In this document: positions 49,106 to 61,395 of the stretch, in pieces
Layout: each line of letters begins with the position of its first letter
How positions within the stretch are numbered: position 1 is the first letter of the stretch
From: Plectrocnemia conspersa
Taxonomy: Eukaryota > Arthropoda > Insecta > Trichoptera > Polycentropodidae
Direction: 5' to 3'
Assembly (NCBI GenBank): GCA_009617715.1
Contig: VTFK01000156.1
Span: forward strand, 434,001-498,000
Length of the DNA: 64,000 bases
Made by a program: the position numbers and the translations under genes
Notes under the pieces: generated by a model
What the model was told of the DNA's origin: nothing
Database searches by the model: none
Seen by the model: only the letters and a program-made list of their open reading frames with translations

Positions 49106-52100
49106 TTAAAATTTTTCGACTCTTTTTATTTTATTACTATACATATCATCATTGTTGATATCGATCAAATTATCTTTTGTGAGATCCTTCGTCATATTTA
49201 AATCCAACAAATCACTTTTATAAGCATTCAGGCTATACAATATTTCTAGATTTGGTTCTTGGTATTTTAACACATTATCGTTCTTTGGTTCCTTTAGTTG
49301 AATTGTAGAAGTTCTACAAACAACGCAAGATCCATAACCACTTTCAGACCGTTGATTATAGAGGGACAGGCGTTCTCTGGATAATGCCATTTTATCACTT
49401 GTAATTTGTTGCTCGCGTGCGTTGAGAGATAACGAATGTTCTTGAATACTGCCAAACTTTTCTTCATACTTTTGCTTCATAAAGATGGCTTCTGACATTT
49501 TATTATCTGCATTTTTTTGTTTCGCTAAAGCAGATTGAGTCAACAGATCCAATTCTCGACTCCTAAAATATATAATCATTCATAAAATGAATACCTCTGG
49601 TACTGATTCTATTCAATGCATATTTAATCTTACCTTTCCACAATTTTTACTTCATCTTGATACAACTTTTCTTGTTCTCTCTCCATAAGAATCTTTTTAT
49701 CTTTCAAATCTTGCAACTCATTATCTAATTTATACTTTGTTAACTATAAAATATATTATAATAAATACAATTTAATAATTATTCACTTTGAATAACATTT
49801 CATTGTTTACCTGACAATTTGCCTTCATTTCCAAAACACTCTTCTTTTCGTTCGCTACAACTAATTTTTCTGCCTCAATTTTTTTATACTGTTCATCAAT
49901 ATTAGATTTAGCTTCTTCGTTCGATTTTTCAATAAAAATTACATTATTCTAAAAATATCAAATTAAAAATATAGTGTTTTAAAATATGCTATATAAATAA
50001 TAATGATATAACCTGAAAACTATGTTTTTCCATTAGAAGTTGTTTTTTTAGTCGCTCATACTCCAATTTTGCATTTTCAGTTTCATTTTCTAAATATTGC
50101 TGTTTCTGTTTAAAAGCTGATTTATCTTCTTCTATTATCTATTGGTCAATAACATTATTAGATCTATTTGGCAATACATATAATCAATTTTCAGAAAAGA
50201 ATTGTAAACGAACTTGCATCTCTTGCTTCATTCTATCTTCAAATGATTGTAAAAATGAATTCTTTTTATTAATCTCCGATTCATATAGTTTTCTTTGAAT
50301 ATTTATATTATCCAACATACCTAAAATATATATATTTTGAAAGCTTAGTTGGACTTATAAATATTAATTTAAGACTTACAACTAATTTGATCTTCTTTAA
50401 CTTCTAAAGCTTTTTGTCTAACATCCATGTCACTGTCAATATTATTATCTAACTTTTTAATAATCTTTAAACATAATTCATTGTTTTTATTTACGTCTGA
50501 CATGATATTTTCTAAATGTTGTGTATAACTCTTAGCTTCTTTCATCGTAGAATGTTCTAGTTCAAAAGAATCACTGAAATTTATCTATAGGCATTATTAA
50601 GAACTATTAATAAAATTCAATAAAATATACATACCGAATATTTTTTATTACAATATGATGTTGTTGCTGTAAAGTTTCAATATCTTTCAAATGTTTGCTT
50701 TCGATCTTTTCAATATTGTTTGCATGTTTTTCTATAGCAGATCTGACTATACCATCACATTGTTCTTGCAAATGCATATAATCATCTTCTAGTTTTTTCA
50801 ATTTTGCATTATAAAAATCAACTATTTTTTCATTTTCAATTTTATATCTCTCCTCGACAATCACAATAGAATTATTAGCAAACTCTATTTGGCGTCTTAA
50901 AAACAATATACATATAATAAATAATATAATTTACTTTCACAAAAATATTATTCTTTACCTGTATGAATTTTCAATTAATTCTACTTCTTTTTCATGATAA
51001 TCCTTCAAAATTGAAGTCATCTGCTCAAGTTGCGTTTTTAAAAATTCAACTTTTTTATTCCCACTGTCATTCAATTCCATTCTATCATCACTTCTAGAAA
51101 GACCAATATTGTCTGATAGATTTGCTTCTTCGACCGCTTCATCAGGTTTTAATAAAGACTAAAAATAAGCATAATTTAATTTATAAAATATTCAGAAAAC
51201 AATTTAATTTTCTCTTAATTACTTGAATGTGTTTATTGATACGGTGTTGATGTTGTGCTATGACTTGTTGCAATTGAGCTCTATGATCAACTTGTCCTTG
51301 TAGTATTCTGTTCAACTGCTCACGCTGACCAGATGCTACCTCTCGCTGAATTCTCTTTGTTTCAGTTTGTCTTTCTGAAATTAACATTTATTTTACAAAG
51401 ATTTATAAATATTGGAATATAATTTAAAAATTAAAAATAACCATGCATTGCAGCTAATCTTTCTTCTTGAGCTTTCATCTGCAAAGCTACCATAAGGTGT
51501 GATTCTTGCTGTTGTAGACAAAGAGCTGCACCTTGCTGTTCAATATTTATATTACTACCTAAATTTCCCATCGTATTCGTATCCATATTCACAGTTATTT
51601 TATTTAAGAAATCGTTCACGTCCATTTGCAATTGAGTCTGATTTGTTAGAGATTCTCTTTGCTCTTGATTAGGTTTATCCTCGACCTGTTTTACAACTTT
51701 CGGTGGCTCATTGGGAGTACTTTCTTTAGCAACTTTTTCCTTCTTCTCAGACAAATTTAATAATTCAGTGAAAGACTTTGGATTATCAGTTTTATCTGTA
51801 GATAGAATATCAACATCATCATTGCCTAAAATTCCCAGCCAATCTTTAGATTTTTTTCTTCTAGCCACTCCAGATACTTTATCATCATCTTTTAACTTTT
51901 GATCTATATATTTACTTCTATCATTTTGCTCTTTAATCAAAGAGGTATCCGTTTTAACGTTTTTAATACTTACATTTTTATCTTTTGGCACTATTGAAGT
52001 GGTTGGTGCGTAAGAGAAACTAGTCTCTTTTTTAATTGTATTTTGCATCGATAAAGTACTATCAACATTCTTTTGCACTTTTGTAGATGTTTTTCCAAGC

Positions 52101-52567
52101 AAATCGTTCAGATTTAAACTACTTTTTGCTGCTTTATCAGAATCTAATATAGAATCAAATTCATCCAAAAAATCTAAATTGTCAGATTTTTTAGCTACTG
52201 GTTTTACAATAGTTTCAGTCGCAGACGGTGGTATTTTATCAATCTTTGGATTTTGAATAACACTAACAGATCCAATTGATTTCAATTCAGTTTTTCTAAT
52301 ATCTGACGGTGTTGTCGGTTTTGACTCGGAAAGTCCAAGCCAATCGCTGCCCATTTTCTTACTTTTCAGTAAGTCATCGTTGTTCTGTTCTTTCACTGTT
52401 GCACTTTTGTCCTCCAATCCGAAGAGATTGCTTTTCTTTGCTTCGATGTTTGATGCTGATGTCGTTTTTGATTTGGAACCTGACTTATATTTATCGTCAT
52501 TGAAAAAACTATCGTTGCTATCATCGCTCAATATGTCGCCCAATGGATCGTTTAAATCAAAATCCAT
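49106..52567 (-). CDS. Fbf1: Fas-binding factor 1 homologue
   Basis: FBF1 sits on centriolar distal appendages (transition fibres) and helps dock the basal body and admit intraflagellar-transport particles. Minus-strand exons: 52567-51442, 51374-51223, 51158-50959, 50895-50635, 50573-50380, 50320-50214, 50138-50013, 49948-49811, 49743-49634, 49562-49106. Every join keeps phase, giving 956 aa plus TAA (human FBF1 is about 1,130). Residues 1-375 are disordered, Ser/Lys/Asp-rich, starting MDFDLNDPLGDILSDDSNDS. They contain two family-type tryptophan motifs, DWLGLS (W76) and DWLGIL (W243). From about residue 340 to 890 it is continuous Glu/Lys/Gln coiled coil. The C-terminus (SGYGSCVVCRTS, then a DLNMTKDL..NDDMYSNK stretch) is poorly conserved. 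It is head-to-head with Ubfd1. Confidence 0.85.
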
Positions 52568-53886
52568 TTTTAAAATGTATAAATAAAAAAATAATAGATA
52601 TAAATGAGTAATAAATTAGAATCGTTCACAAAATTCAATGTCGACTGTGCAGAAAATACTGTGTATATAAATGTAACCTTAGTAACGGTAACTAAGAATT
52701 CACTACTTCTAAAATAAACAATAATATTTATTGGTTTAAAATATGTATATATACATAATTATAACAGTAGGTAACATATACTTTTAATAACTCTCAAATA
52801 CTGTAATTACATTTATAGTCAGTATTAACCAGCTAGTAAAAAAGTTATATTTTCCCAAAAAATGAGAATTTTTTGTGTTTTTTAGTTTAAGCTGCGGTTT
52901 TTCTTATAAAAACAAAACTAATGTTATTTTGATTAATCGATTTGTTCAATTATTAGCAAACTGTTGTTTATGAAAAAAATTGCAAATATTGAGGAAGGTC
53001 AGAGATATCCGCTGAAAATTGAATGCGGGTTGCAAATCCTGTTTCTAAATGTAATAAAAATCGAAAACTAAATATTCAGTTCACCAGTGGTAAAATTAGT
53101 ATCGGACCGCTATTTCCATTTAGGGGTGATTATGCGAACTCGGGGTCGATTACTCTGGTTATTAGTTTGTTGTGCTGTCGATGATAATTAAATTAAGATC
53201 AAAGAAATTTTGACAGATCTAACTAATCGTAGAAATTTTAACAGATCTAAAAAATTAGGGATTGTTTATAATGAAATAAAGTTATTTTAATTAAAAATAA
53301 TGCAATAAAAATATACCTACATTTACAGATATTTATGTCTAGAAACTGGCACTATAAACAAAGTGTTTTTATTACCACAGCGTACAATACTGTTGCTACA
53401 TATCCGCTGTTCACCGCATGATAGAGAAACTTCAGGAAGCCCTCTTCTAGCGACTTTGAGATCGTCGGCCTTCTAGCGCAGCGCAGCAGTCAAGCTTTGA
53501 ATTTAGTTTTAGTAAGGTGACCAGACGTCCTCCTTTTGTTCTTCTTTGTCTTTCTTGAACAAAAATGTCCGAGGAAATCTTTTTTTCATTTGTCGTCATT
53601 TGTATTTTCCCCCCCTCCTTGAATTTGTAGACAAAGTAAACATATTGACAAATATCTCCTCATTACATATTGGCAAACTTTTGTTAATTTGATATATCTA
53701 AAATGATAAAAAAAAATACATCGAAAAATATGAATATGTGATTTATTGTAATATTTCACGAGCAGAACAAAGGAAATTTGTTTCTGCGCACTGGCGTAAA
53801 GATGAGTCACTAATCGCCATTTTCTACAAACGGCTGACATATGAAAAATTGACGTAAATATTATTGTCATTGTGGCAGCCGGCGCC
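52568..53886. promoter_or_regulatory. Divergent intergenic region between Fbf1 and Ubfd1
   Basis: About 1.3 kb separates the two start codons. The Fbf1-proximal part holds three NGTAAC half-sites (TGTAAC 52672, AGTAAC 52681, GGTAAC 52687), the half-site of the RFX X-box typical of ciliary gene promoters, about 105-125 bases upstream of the ATG. The Ubfd1-proximal part (53770-53886) is GC-richer. In between, GGTGACCAGACGTCC (53517-53531) looks like the terminus of a DNA transposon. The remainder is AT-rich. Confidence 0.45.
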
Positions 53887-56800
53887 ATGGGTGAGTGCAG
53901 TCGCGGTGCCATTATCACTTTCTTAACCTCACTTTCACTCTCGCACAATCGCGTGACGATATACATTTTTGCAATCACTTCCCCGTCCCCGTCAGCCCCG
54001 ACGGCTGCGCCGATTCTCTCGAATATTCTTCATTAGCCGCACGGTCGCGAAGGACTCTCGCCCTTTATTCAGTTTGCAATTGCGAATAGCTAGCTCACTA
54101 GTTTGACTACATCACTTCCATTATAAATGGCATACGGTGTGCATTTCCCTTGCTAAAATGTTCACATATGTGATCGAATAAAATTAAAAAAATATCATTT
54201 TTCATACATGAGACGCCATCTTTAATTTGCCGTTTTTTCCTAACCTCGAAAGATGATTATTTTGAAACATTTGTTTTATGCATTATCATGCAGCTGTCAA
54301 ATATGGCGATTACTGAAATTGCTTACTGAAATTAATCGTGTTGCATTTCAGAATCGGAGAAAGGAGGCGTCTCTGAAAATAACGATCCTAACGTGACGCC
54401 AGTCGCCGAAAAGAAAGTAGAAGACGCGAGTGACTCGGACAATGGCAAAAAAACTAACTTAGCCCAAATAGAAACGGTCCCGGAGATCGCGATGGAGATG
54501 GAGCTGAGCGAGATGGTCGAAATGGAAAAAGTAGAATTTAAAGTTATATTTAACAAAGAAAAACATGATATAGTGTTCGAATGGGACAAGAAAATTAAAG
54601 ATTTGAAGGAACACCTAGAGGGTATCATAGGCATAGCCGAAAACGCACAAAAGATTATGATAAAGGGCATGGCCAAAGACGAAATGACCCTCAGGGGGGC
54701 CGGAATCACTCCAGGGTGCAAAGTCATGCTTGTTGGCTCTAAAATTAACGATATATTAGCAGTGACCAACTTTAGACAGGTACAGTTTACCATTATTTTA
54801 TACGTTTTAGCACAAACAAAATTATAATTTTCGTTTCGTTTACAGCAATTTGCATTAGACGAAAGAGCTTTGAGCTCCACCAGTACCAAAGAGCCCATGT
54901 GCGAGCAAAAGATCCATCGTAAAGTATTAGACAAAGGAGTGCCTCCGGATGCGATGCCTGGAATCATCGGAACTAAAGTATGCATTTTATTTATTTCGCT
55001 TTAGCCATTGAATTATTCACAGTTATAACATGTTTCAGTGGTATCTGAGAGATCTTCTAATCTCTATTCAAATCGTAATATTAGAACAATAAACTTTAGG
55101 TTTTGCGGGTATATACAATACTATGGGACGCATTGTTAAACATCTCAGGTCATAAGAGAAGAGAAGAGCAAAAAATGGCCAGTTAATGGTCATTTTTTTA
55201 ATATTTTCTTTCATTAAATCACAAGTATTTTTCTGGCTAAATTCTAGGAGGTCCTTGCTTAGACTCCACATATACACACTAAAATCGTGCCATCGCAGTG
55301 GAAACGCTCGTTGATGTGGCGTTCATATTAACACTTTTTATAACAATATTACGACTTACAATAAGTGAAAATCAAATGAACCACATCTAAAACGAATTTT
55401 GATCAATATGAGAGCGCAAAAAACAATTATCCCGTCTCAAAAGTCAAAAGCAATAAAATCGTGTCAGCGCCGTCGCAGTGGGAACGCTCGTTACCAAGTG
55501 TTTCAATTTTATTGCTTTTGACGTGAATTTTTGACTTCTGAGAAAATATAATTGCTTTTGCGCCCTCCTATTGACCAAAATTCGATTTGAATACACACCA
55601 GAAGTTCCTAGTAATATTGATAGCTATCATATTTTTAAAATATCCAAATACAGACAAAATATGAAGATGTTACATCTGTTTGTACTTCTGCTTATTTTCC
55701 CCTGAGAGATGAGTTGGTTTAGTTTGTATTTTGGAATGTATATTAGGTTAGGTTTGGGTTTAAACAGCAAATAAACGTTTCTCAACAATTTGCGTTTCAT
55801 AGACATTTTAGAGCAGCATATAATTCCACTAGTGCCCATTGGTTAAATAATATTTTTGCTGGTAGAAATATATATCTACTGGAGAAAATGTATTTGGACT
55901 TTACTAGTGAAAATAAAACTTCACTGAAACATTTATGCATCACATTTAAATTAATAATGATAAATATGTTAATTATTTTATTACTACATGTGGAAAAGTT
56001 AAAATCATATAATTTTACAAGCACCTACCAGATAAATTATATTTTCACAGGTAAAAATATATATTTACCAGTGAAAATGTATTCCGATAAAATTTCACTG
56101 AAATGACATGTATTTTAAAAGAATATTTTTCGTTTTTTTTAGATTTTCTTTGAGGGATAATCTGAGAATTTTTGGTTTAGAATTTTCATTAAATGACATT
56201 CATTTTCGGGCCCAATTCTAGGGGGGGCAAATTATGCTTAATCCCACTAAAAATGACGTCCCTGATTACCATCACGAATTTTCGACCCAAAGTTTAATAT
56301 ATCCCTGCTAAATAAATTCCATGGTAGTCTCCTAGACTTGACAGCGATTAATGTTACTTGCTTGTCTAGGCAGAGATGCAGTAGAACCTTTTTTTTCGTA
56401 CTTTGTTAATTAATACATGGCACTTATTCATGCCATAATTTTTTTATATATTATAGTTCGATAAATTGAAGTGATTTTCGGGTTAAAATTATATAAAGTA
56501 ACCATTTTACAAGGCTCAAAAGTTCATGGCACCTTTATTATTATTTTTGAATTGAAATTTGCCACGTCTAACTCAATAAGAAAATATGACTTTCCATTTT
56601 AGAAGAAAGTTTTGGCTTATATAACTGAATGTTCAGTATCATTAAAAATAATCTCTCCCATAAATATATGCTAATTTTGAATTGGGAGAATGTCCAACCT
56701 TTTATATAATAAGATAATTGAATTTACCAAGTATTTTTTTCTTTTAGGAACCTCTGCCTCCCGTTCCGTTGAGCGGCATGCTCAACAAACATGGGGGAAA

Positions 56801-57192
56801 AGTTCGTCTTACGTTCAAATTAGAATTGGATCAAGTTTGGCTCGGTACAAAAGAGAGAACTGAAAAATTTACTCTAACCTCAATCAAAGGTATATTTAAT
56901 AATAATTGTTACTATGTATTATTTGTACAAAGATATTATAAAAAAATATTGTTTATTTCAGCGGTGACATCTGAACCAATTAAAGGTCACGAAGAGTATC
57001 ATATCATGGTATATGTCTATTATATAATATATATGTATATTTTTTATTATATGTACTAATAATATATAATATGATATTTAGGCACTCCAGCTCGGTCCGA
57101 CTGAAGCTTCCCGCTATTGGGTGTACTGGGTTCCGGCCCAGTACGTGGATGCTATAAAAGATGCCATCTTCGACAGGTGGCAGCTGTTTTAA
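53887..57192 (+). CDS. Ubfd1: Ubiquitin-domain protein UBFD1 homologue
   Basis: UBFD1 is a ubiquitin-like-domain protein reported to act in NF-kB signalling and to bind polyubiquitin. Coding exons: 53887-53890, 54352-54779, 54846-54977, 56748-56889, 56962-57008, 57082-57192. The first coding exon is only ATGG before GTGAGT. Joined, they give 287 aa plus TAA (human about 309). Residues 1-60 are acidic and disordered (MESEKGGVSENNDPNVTPVA..). Residues about 62-131 form the ubiquitin-like fold (VEFKVIFNKEKHDIVF, then IKGMAKDEMTLRGAGI, KVMLVGSK). The conserved C-terminal half follows (LDKGVPPDAMPGI, PVPLSGMLNKHGGKVRLTFK, LELDQVWLGTKERTEKF, RYWVYWVPAQYVDAIKD). The 1.8 kb third intron carries repeat copy E. 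Confidence 0.9.
55290..56268 (+). repeat. Intronic repeat family X, copy E (in Ubfd1 intron)
   Basis: The fullest copy. It begins with GCAGTGGAAACGCTCGTTGA, has a short inverted arm (55395-55490) facing the forward arm (55500-55590), then the full body: GTTTGGGTTTAAACAGCAAA, CTACTGGAGAAAATGTATT, TTTACCAGTGAAAATGTATT, TTTCACTGAAATGACATG. It ends in a G-run block (CTAGGGGGGGCAAATT) and AAAATGACGTCCCTGATTA. Within the body, the motif ACCAGTGAAAATG and its reverse complement alternate. Confidence 0.72.
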
Positions 57193-58599
57193 AACGTTCA
57201 GGGTTAAATGTGCTAAAAAGGCATAATCATTTAATTTTTAAATTAGTTACGAATAAGGATTTAATTCATCTAACGTGCTATCCAAGATCGGGCAAAGCCA
57301 TTTTATAAAATTTAGATGTTAAGTGTCGTATTTACTATCTAAGATATATGTATGTATGTCATTAATCTTTTTTTACAAACAAAATATAATATAAAAATTA
57401 AACACCATTGTAAAACGAGCAAATTCTGACTTCTGTGAAAGTTGAACTATTTTGTATGTGTACATCTCTTATGTTAGTAATTTTTTTTCCAACAATTATA
57501 CCAATCTGATATCACATTTCTTTGTTTGCATACAATTTTGAATTAAAAATTATATAAAAGTTATTATTTTAAATATTTATTCGATTTTAAGTTTATTTCA
57601 AGGTATTGTTTATTTTACCTTTAGCGTTCTTTTAAATTTGTGTTCATACGAATTTTATTCTTAAGTTACTTACATTTATTATTATTATGATGATGCCAAA
57701 CATTTTTCAACTACAGTTTGCTTTTGCGACGTTTTATTTAAAATACATATTCACTAATATTTATAATACAATATAAATGTATGTTCAATGTATGATCTGT
57801 TTGTCGATATTACATCATTTAATTGCCACATTTCAGGGAATCGTCTCGAATAATATGTAAGATAATAGTCGTGTTTTATGTGATAATCAGATATATTTAA
57901 ATATCTTCATTTGATGTACATAAATTTTTAAAAAGAAAATCAGTTTTTTAAATGAATCCTATTTTTCCTTAACCCCAAAAATTTGACATAAATACTAGAA
58001 TTATTTTGACAAAACAATCAAGATATTAACCGTCGGTGAATCGACTAAACTTCAATTATGTAATCAAACACGAGCTATTTTGAATTTTCTGGAGTAATTG
58101 CGTTACCTCACATGTAAGACTCATCGTTAAAATAACTATAACATATTTTAACTTTTTGTCTCGCTTTAATACATAACTCATTGGCTATATATTATTTCCT
58201 AATTGGCAGATCACTGGCTTACATTGATTCAAACTGTCTGTTTCTAGAGGTTAGGAATTTTCTTGCATTCTTGTTTAGATCTGACCCTAATCTGTATATC
58301 TTTTCTTTCACCATTTTTACGTTAAGATCTTATTGAATGAAGTGTTGCATCTGTTATTGATTGAAATCTCGAAGGCGCGAGAACCCGCTCATGCGCATCT
58401 CAATATTCACCCCTCAGATTGCAACAATATTATTATTTCAACTAACTGGTAATAAAAAACAATAAATTTTATTTTTATTACATTACAATTAAATTATAAC
58501 TATACCTAATTGTCATATTTATCTGATAGATGTCTATTCATTCAAAGTGAATGTTTCATTACTAAGTTTATGCTCTAATATATTGTTAAATGTTAATAT
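57193..58599. other. Ubfd1 3' UTR and intergenic DNA
   Basis: AT-rich downstream flank of Ubfd1. A clear single polyadenylation signal could not be chosen. No other gene. Confidence 0.45.
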
Positions 58600-58639
58600 A
58601 TGCTTGCGAATTTTGCGAAAAAATCCAAGAGTCAGAACA

Positions 58640-58870
58640 TTTTCCTTGAAGATATTTTTGGGTTATTACCCCTGAGGAGTGTGATTTTGCAGCCAGAAAT
58701 AGACGCCGGAAAGCTGGTAACAATTTATGTACATAGTATAATATATATCGAACTAAACCATTGTGGAAGTTTATGTGCTTTTCTGTGAGCACTGGTGGAA
58801 AAGCTGGCGGTGAAATGATGTCCTCGGTATGGTCTTCTAAGGTCTCCGGTAGCTTATTTGGGTTAAAAAC
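58640..58870 (-). repeat. LINE 3'-region repeat block, second copy
   Basis: Related to 29430-29690: TTACCCCTGAGGAGTGTGAT, TTTGCAGCCAGAAATAGACG, CCGGAAAGCTGGTAA and GGTGGAAAAGCTGGCGGTGA each have a counterpart there in the same order. No reverse transcriptase sequence adjoins this copy, as expected of a 5'-truncated insertion. Confidence 0.55.
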
Positions 58871-60000
58871 CTAAAGGTTCTTGAAGGAACAATATTTTTA
58901 TGCCTGCACTATACTCTCTGGAAGTTGGCCAAGGTTGGTCAAGGACGTATAGTGGGTTACTTCAGTGGAGTTCGGTCTAAAATCTCTCGGAAGTTGTCCG
59001 AGGTTACCGAGAACGGAAGGTAAAGTGGGGGTAATTCAGTCGACTTGGCCAGCTTCGAGCGCTTCCGAACATTGTCGGCAAACGGACCGAAGTCGGAGCT
59101 GCTCTTTCGAACGCGAGCGGTGCGATAATTGTCTTTTCGCTCTCTCGCGTGTTAAGTGACGACAGTAAGAGAGATAATGATATGGTTTTACGCAAACTGA
59201 GATAGGAGTAACTCGGTTCAATTTCAGTATGCGCGTAGGCGTCCTATGGTCAACACGCATGACGAACGCTGCATCGTGGTCACGTGGTCAAGTTATTAGT
59301 ATTAAGTAAATTATATTTTTGATAGTATATTCTTCTAACAGATATCGTTATTATATTTTTTTTCATATAAAATTAAATAATTAAAAAATAATTAGTGGTA
59401 CTTGATTTTGTTAAAAAAAATCGTTTCGAATATCTTTATGTATTTTTCTAGATCGGTTTATATAAATATCACACCATAACGAATTCTTATTTAGAATCGA
59501 TGGCGACAAATTCTAGGATAGTCACAGATGTGGTGTTCGTATTCTGAAGTATCATTTTTATGCCTTATGGCATTTTGCAAAAGCCGACAAAAATTTTGCG
59601 TAAATTGAATATTTACGATCGAAAAGTTTTCACTGATACTGTATTAGTGAATGCCCACACAAACTTTTATAACTATCACTATCGTAATTTTAATAATATG
59701 ACAATTTAAAAATTGCGATTATTTGGCATATTTTTCGATCGCGCGCAAATATGCCGGCTGTGGGTGACAGAAGCCGCTGTCCATACGTTTTTCACGACCA
59801 CCGTCCAGACGGCATATGAAATTTGCGACAGTGTGGTCGCTTACTCGAAATCGTAGGTCTTGGCCGACTTCAGTTGTAACTTTGGTTCGGACAACTTCCA
59901 GAGTGTAGTGCAACCATTAGTGAAGTGCACCAAAAATCCATTTTGTGAGTATGGACATACAAATGGTCAGATACAGTGGCCTATAAATAACAAACCAACA
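58871..60000. other. Intergenic DNA with GC-richer blocks
   Basis: The block 58930-59280 is GC-richer and includes CGCGTGTTAAGTGACGACAG, related to one arm of the hairpin at 44345. The block 59730-59930 is GC-richer with a 64-codon minus-strand frame (MHYTLEVVRTKVTTEVGQDL..). I do not recognise it, and it may be a decayed element. Confidence 0.35.
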
Positions 60001-61395
60001 TTTTTATTTTAAGTTTTTTTTAATCAGGTATTAAATACTAGTCCATTGACGATTCTCACTTACTTTATCAATATTTTCAATAATATTTTGTCACAAATTT
60101 GAATCAGAGCAGCTGATTGGTTTTGAAAGGTTGAATTATAAAACACATGTTGAATAAAAAAACTTTATTTTTAATAAAGCCATATCAAAAATTGTAAGAT
60201 GATTAATTTTACAATAATGATATGCATATAAATTTAACTCAAATTTTTCATCAGATCGTGCAAGATAAATATACAATTTTTGGCAAGACATTTTTGAACA
60301 AAAATTTGAACAATCAGGTGTTTCATTTAATTTTTGGCATTAATACTATCAAATTTAAAAACAAATAAATAATCTTTATTAAAAACGTCTAAATATAAAA
60401 CCACGAAACCGACACTTTCCGTACTAAAATATCAATGGCACCACATTCAAGGCAAATACAGTCGCACTGACATATACATATATTATTACAAAATCAGATG
60501 TTAACACTAACCGTTTCCGGCACTAAATACATAAATAAATATATCGTGAGATCTATTATAGTAAGTAGTATACTATAAATACAATGGCAAATATAGAAAA
60601 ATATTTTATATTCGTAAATATTATTATAGAAACATTTTTTTGACTAGGTGAAATATGACACAAAATAATATTTTAAGGAAGAATCTGAAAAAATAATTTT
60701 TATATAAGAAGACTATGAACACACTTATTTTATAAATACATAATTAGGCACACGTCGCCGGTGTCACACGTCAGTCAATTTATTTATGCATATTTAATGT
60801 TTAATTTTGAGCAAAGTGACTGAGCACAAAATGTATTATTCAATTATCACTTTATGAACTTTTATATATAAATAATAAAGATTCTTAAATCATAATTCGA
60901 TACATAGGATTGTATACTATTTTATAGAAGTTCAGAAGCACCGACAAAATATTTTTAAAATATAGTTTATAAATTAAATTATAAGGAAGATCTAAGAATT
61001 TAAATATAAATCGTTTAATTAACATTGTCTATTTTAATAATTAAAATTTATAAAAAAAACTAAGTCAGAATATAAAATAAATATGTACAAATAAAATAAT
61101 TTATTAACCCCCATTACAAAATGATGGTACACAAGTATTATAGTAGAGCATATTTTACAAATTAGACACATGTCTAATGAGAATAGCTCAGTTTTTTCAA
61201 ATGACTGTTTACTTCAAATAAACTATACAAATTTCAAAAATAACAAAAGATTGTGTATAAATGGCACTTCAAACAATGAAAACAATATTTTTTAAATAAT
61301 AATAACAATTATCTTACACTAACTTTAAAACTATATAATAAAATATATATTTTTTGTACAAATATACAAAGGGTCAACAGTATAAAAATTCATAA
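60001..61395. other. AT-rich DNA, probable 3' UTR side of the JmjC gene
   Basis: Convergent intergenic region. Candidate minus-strand polyadenylation signals (TTTATT on the plus strand, for example at about 61099) exist but none is decisive. No gene seen. Confidence 0.4.

Noticed and set aside
51711..52586. Plus-strand open frames opposite Fbf1 exon 1
   Set aside because: Antisense shadows of a well-supported coding exon.
54332..54985. 217-codon minus-strand frame opposite Ubfd1
   Set aside because: Shadow of the Ubfd1 exons; it runs across their splice sites.
59719..59913. 64-codon minus-strand open frame as a gene
   Set aside because: No splice or start support and no recognised family; retained only as an unexplained GC-richer block.
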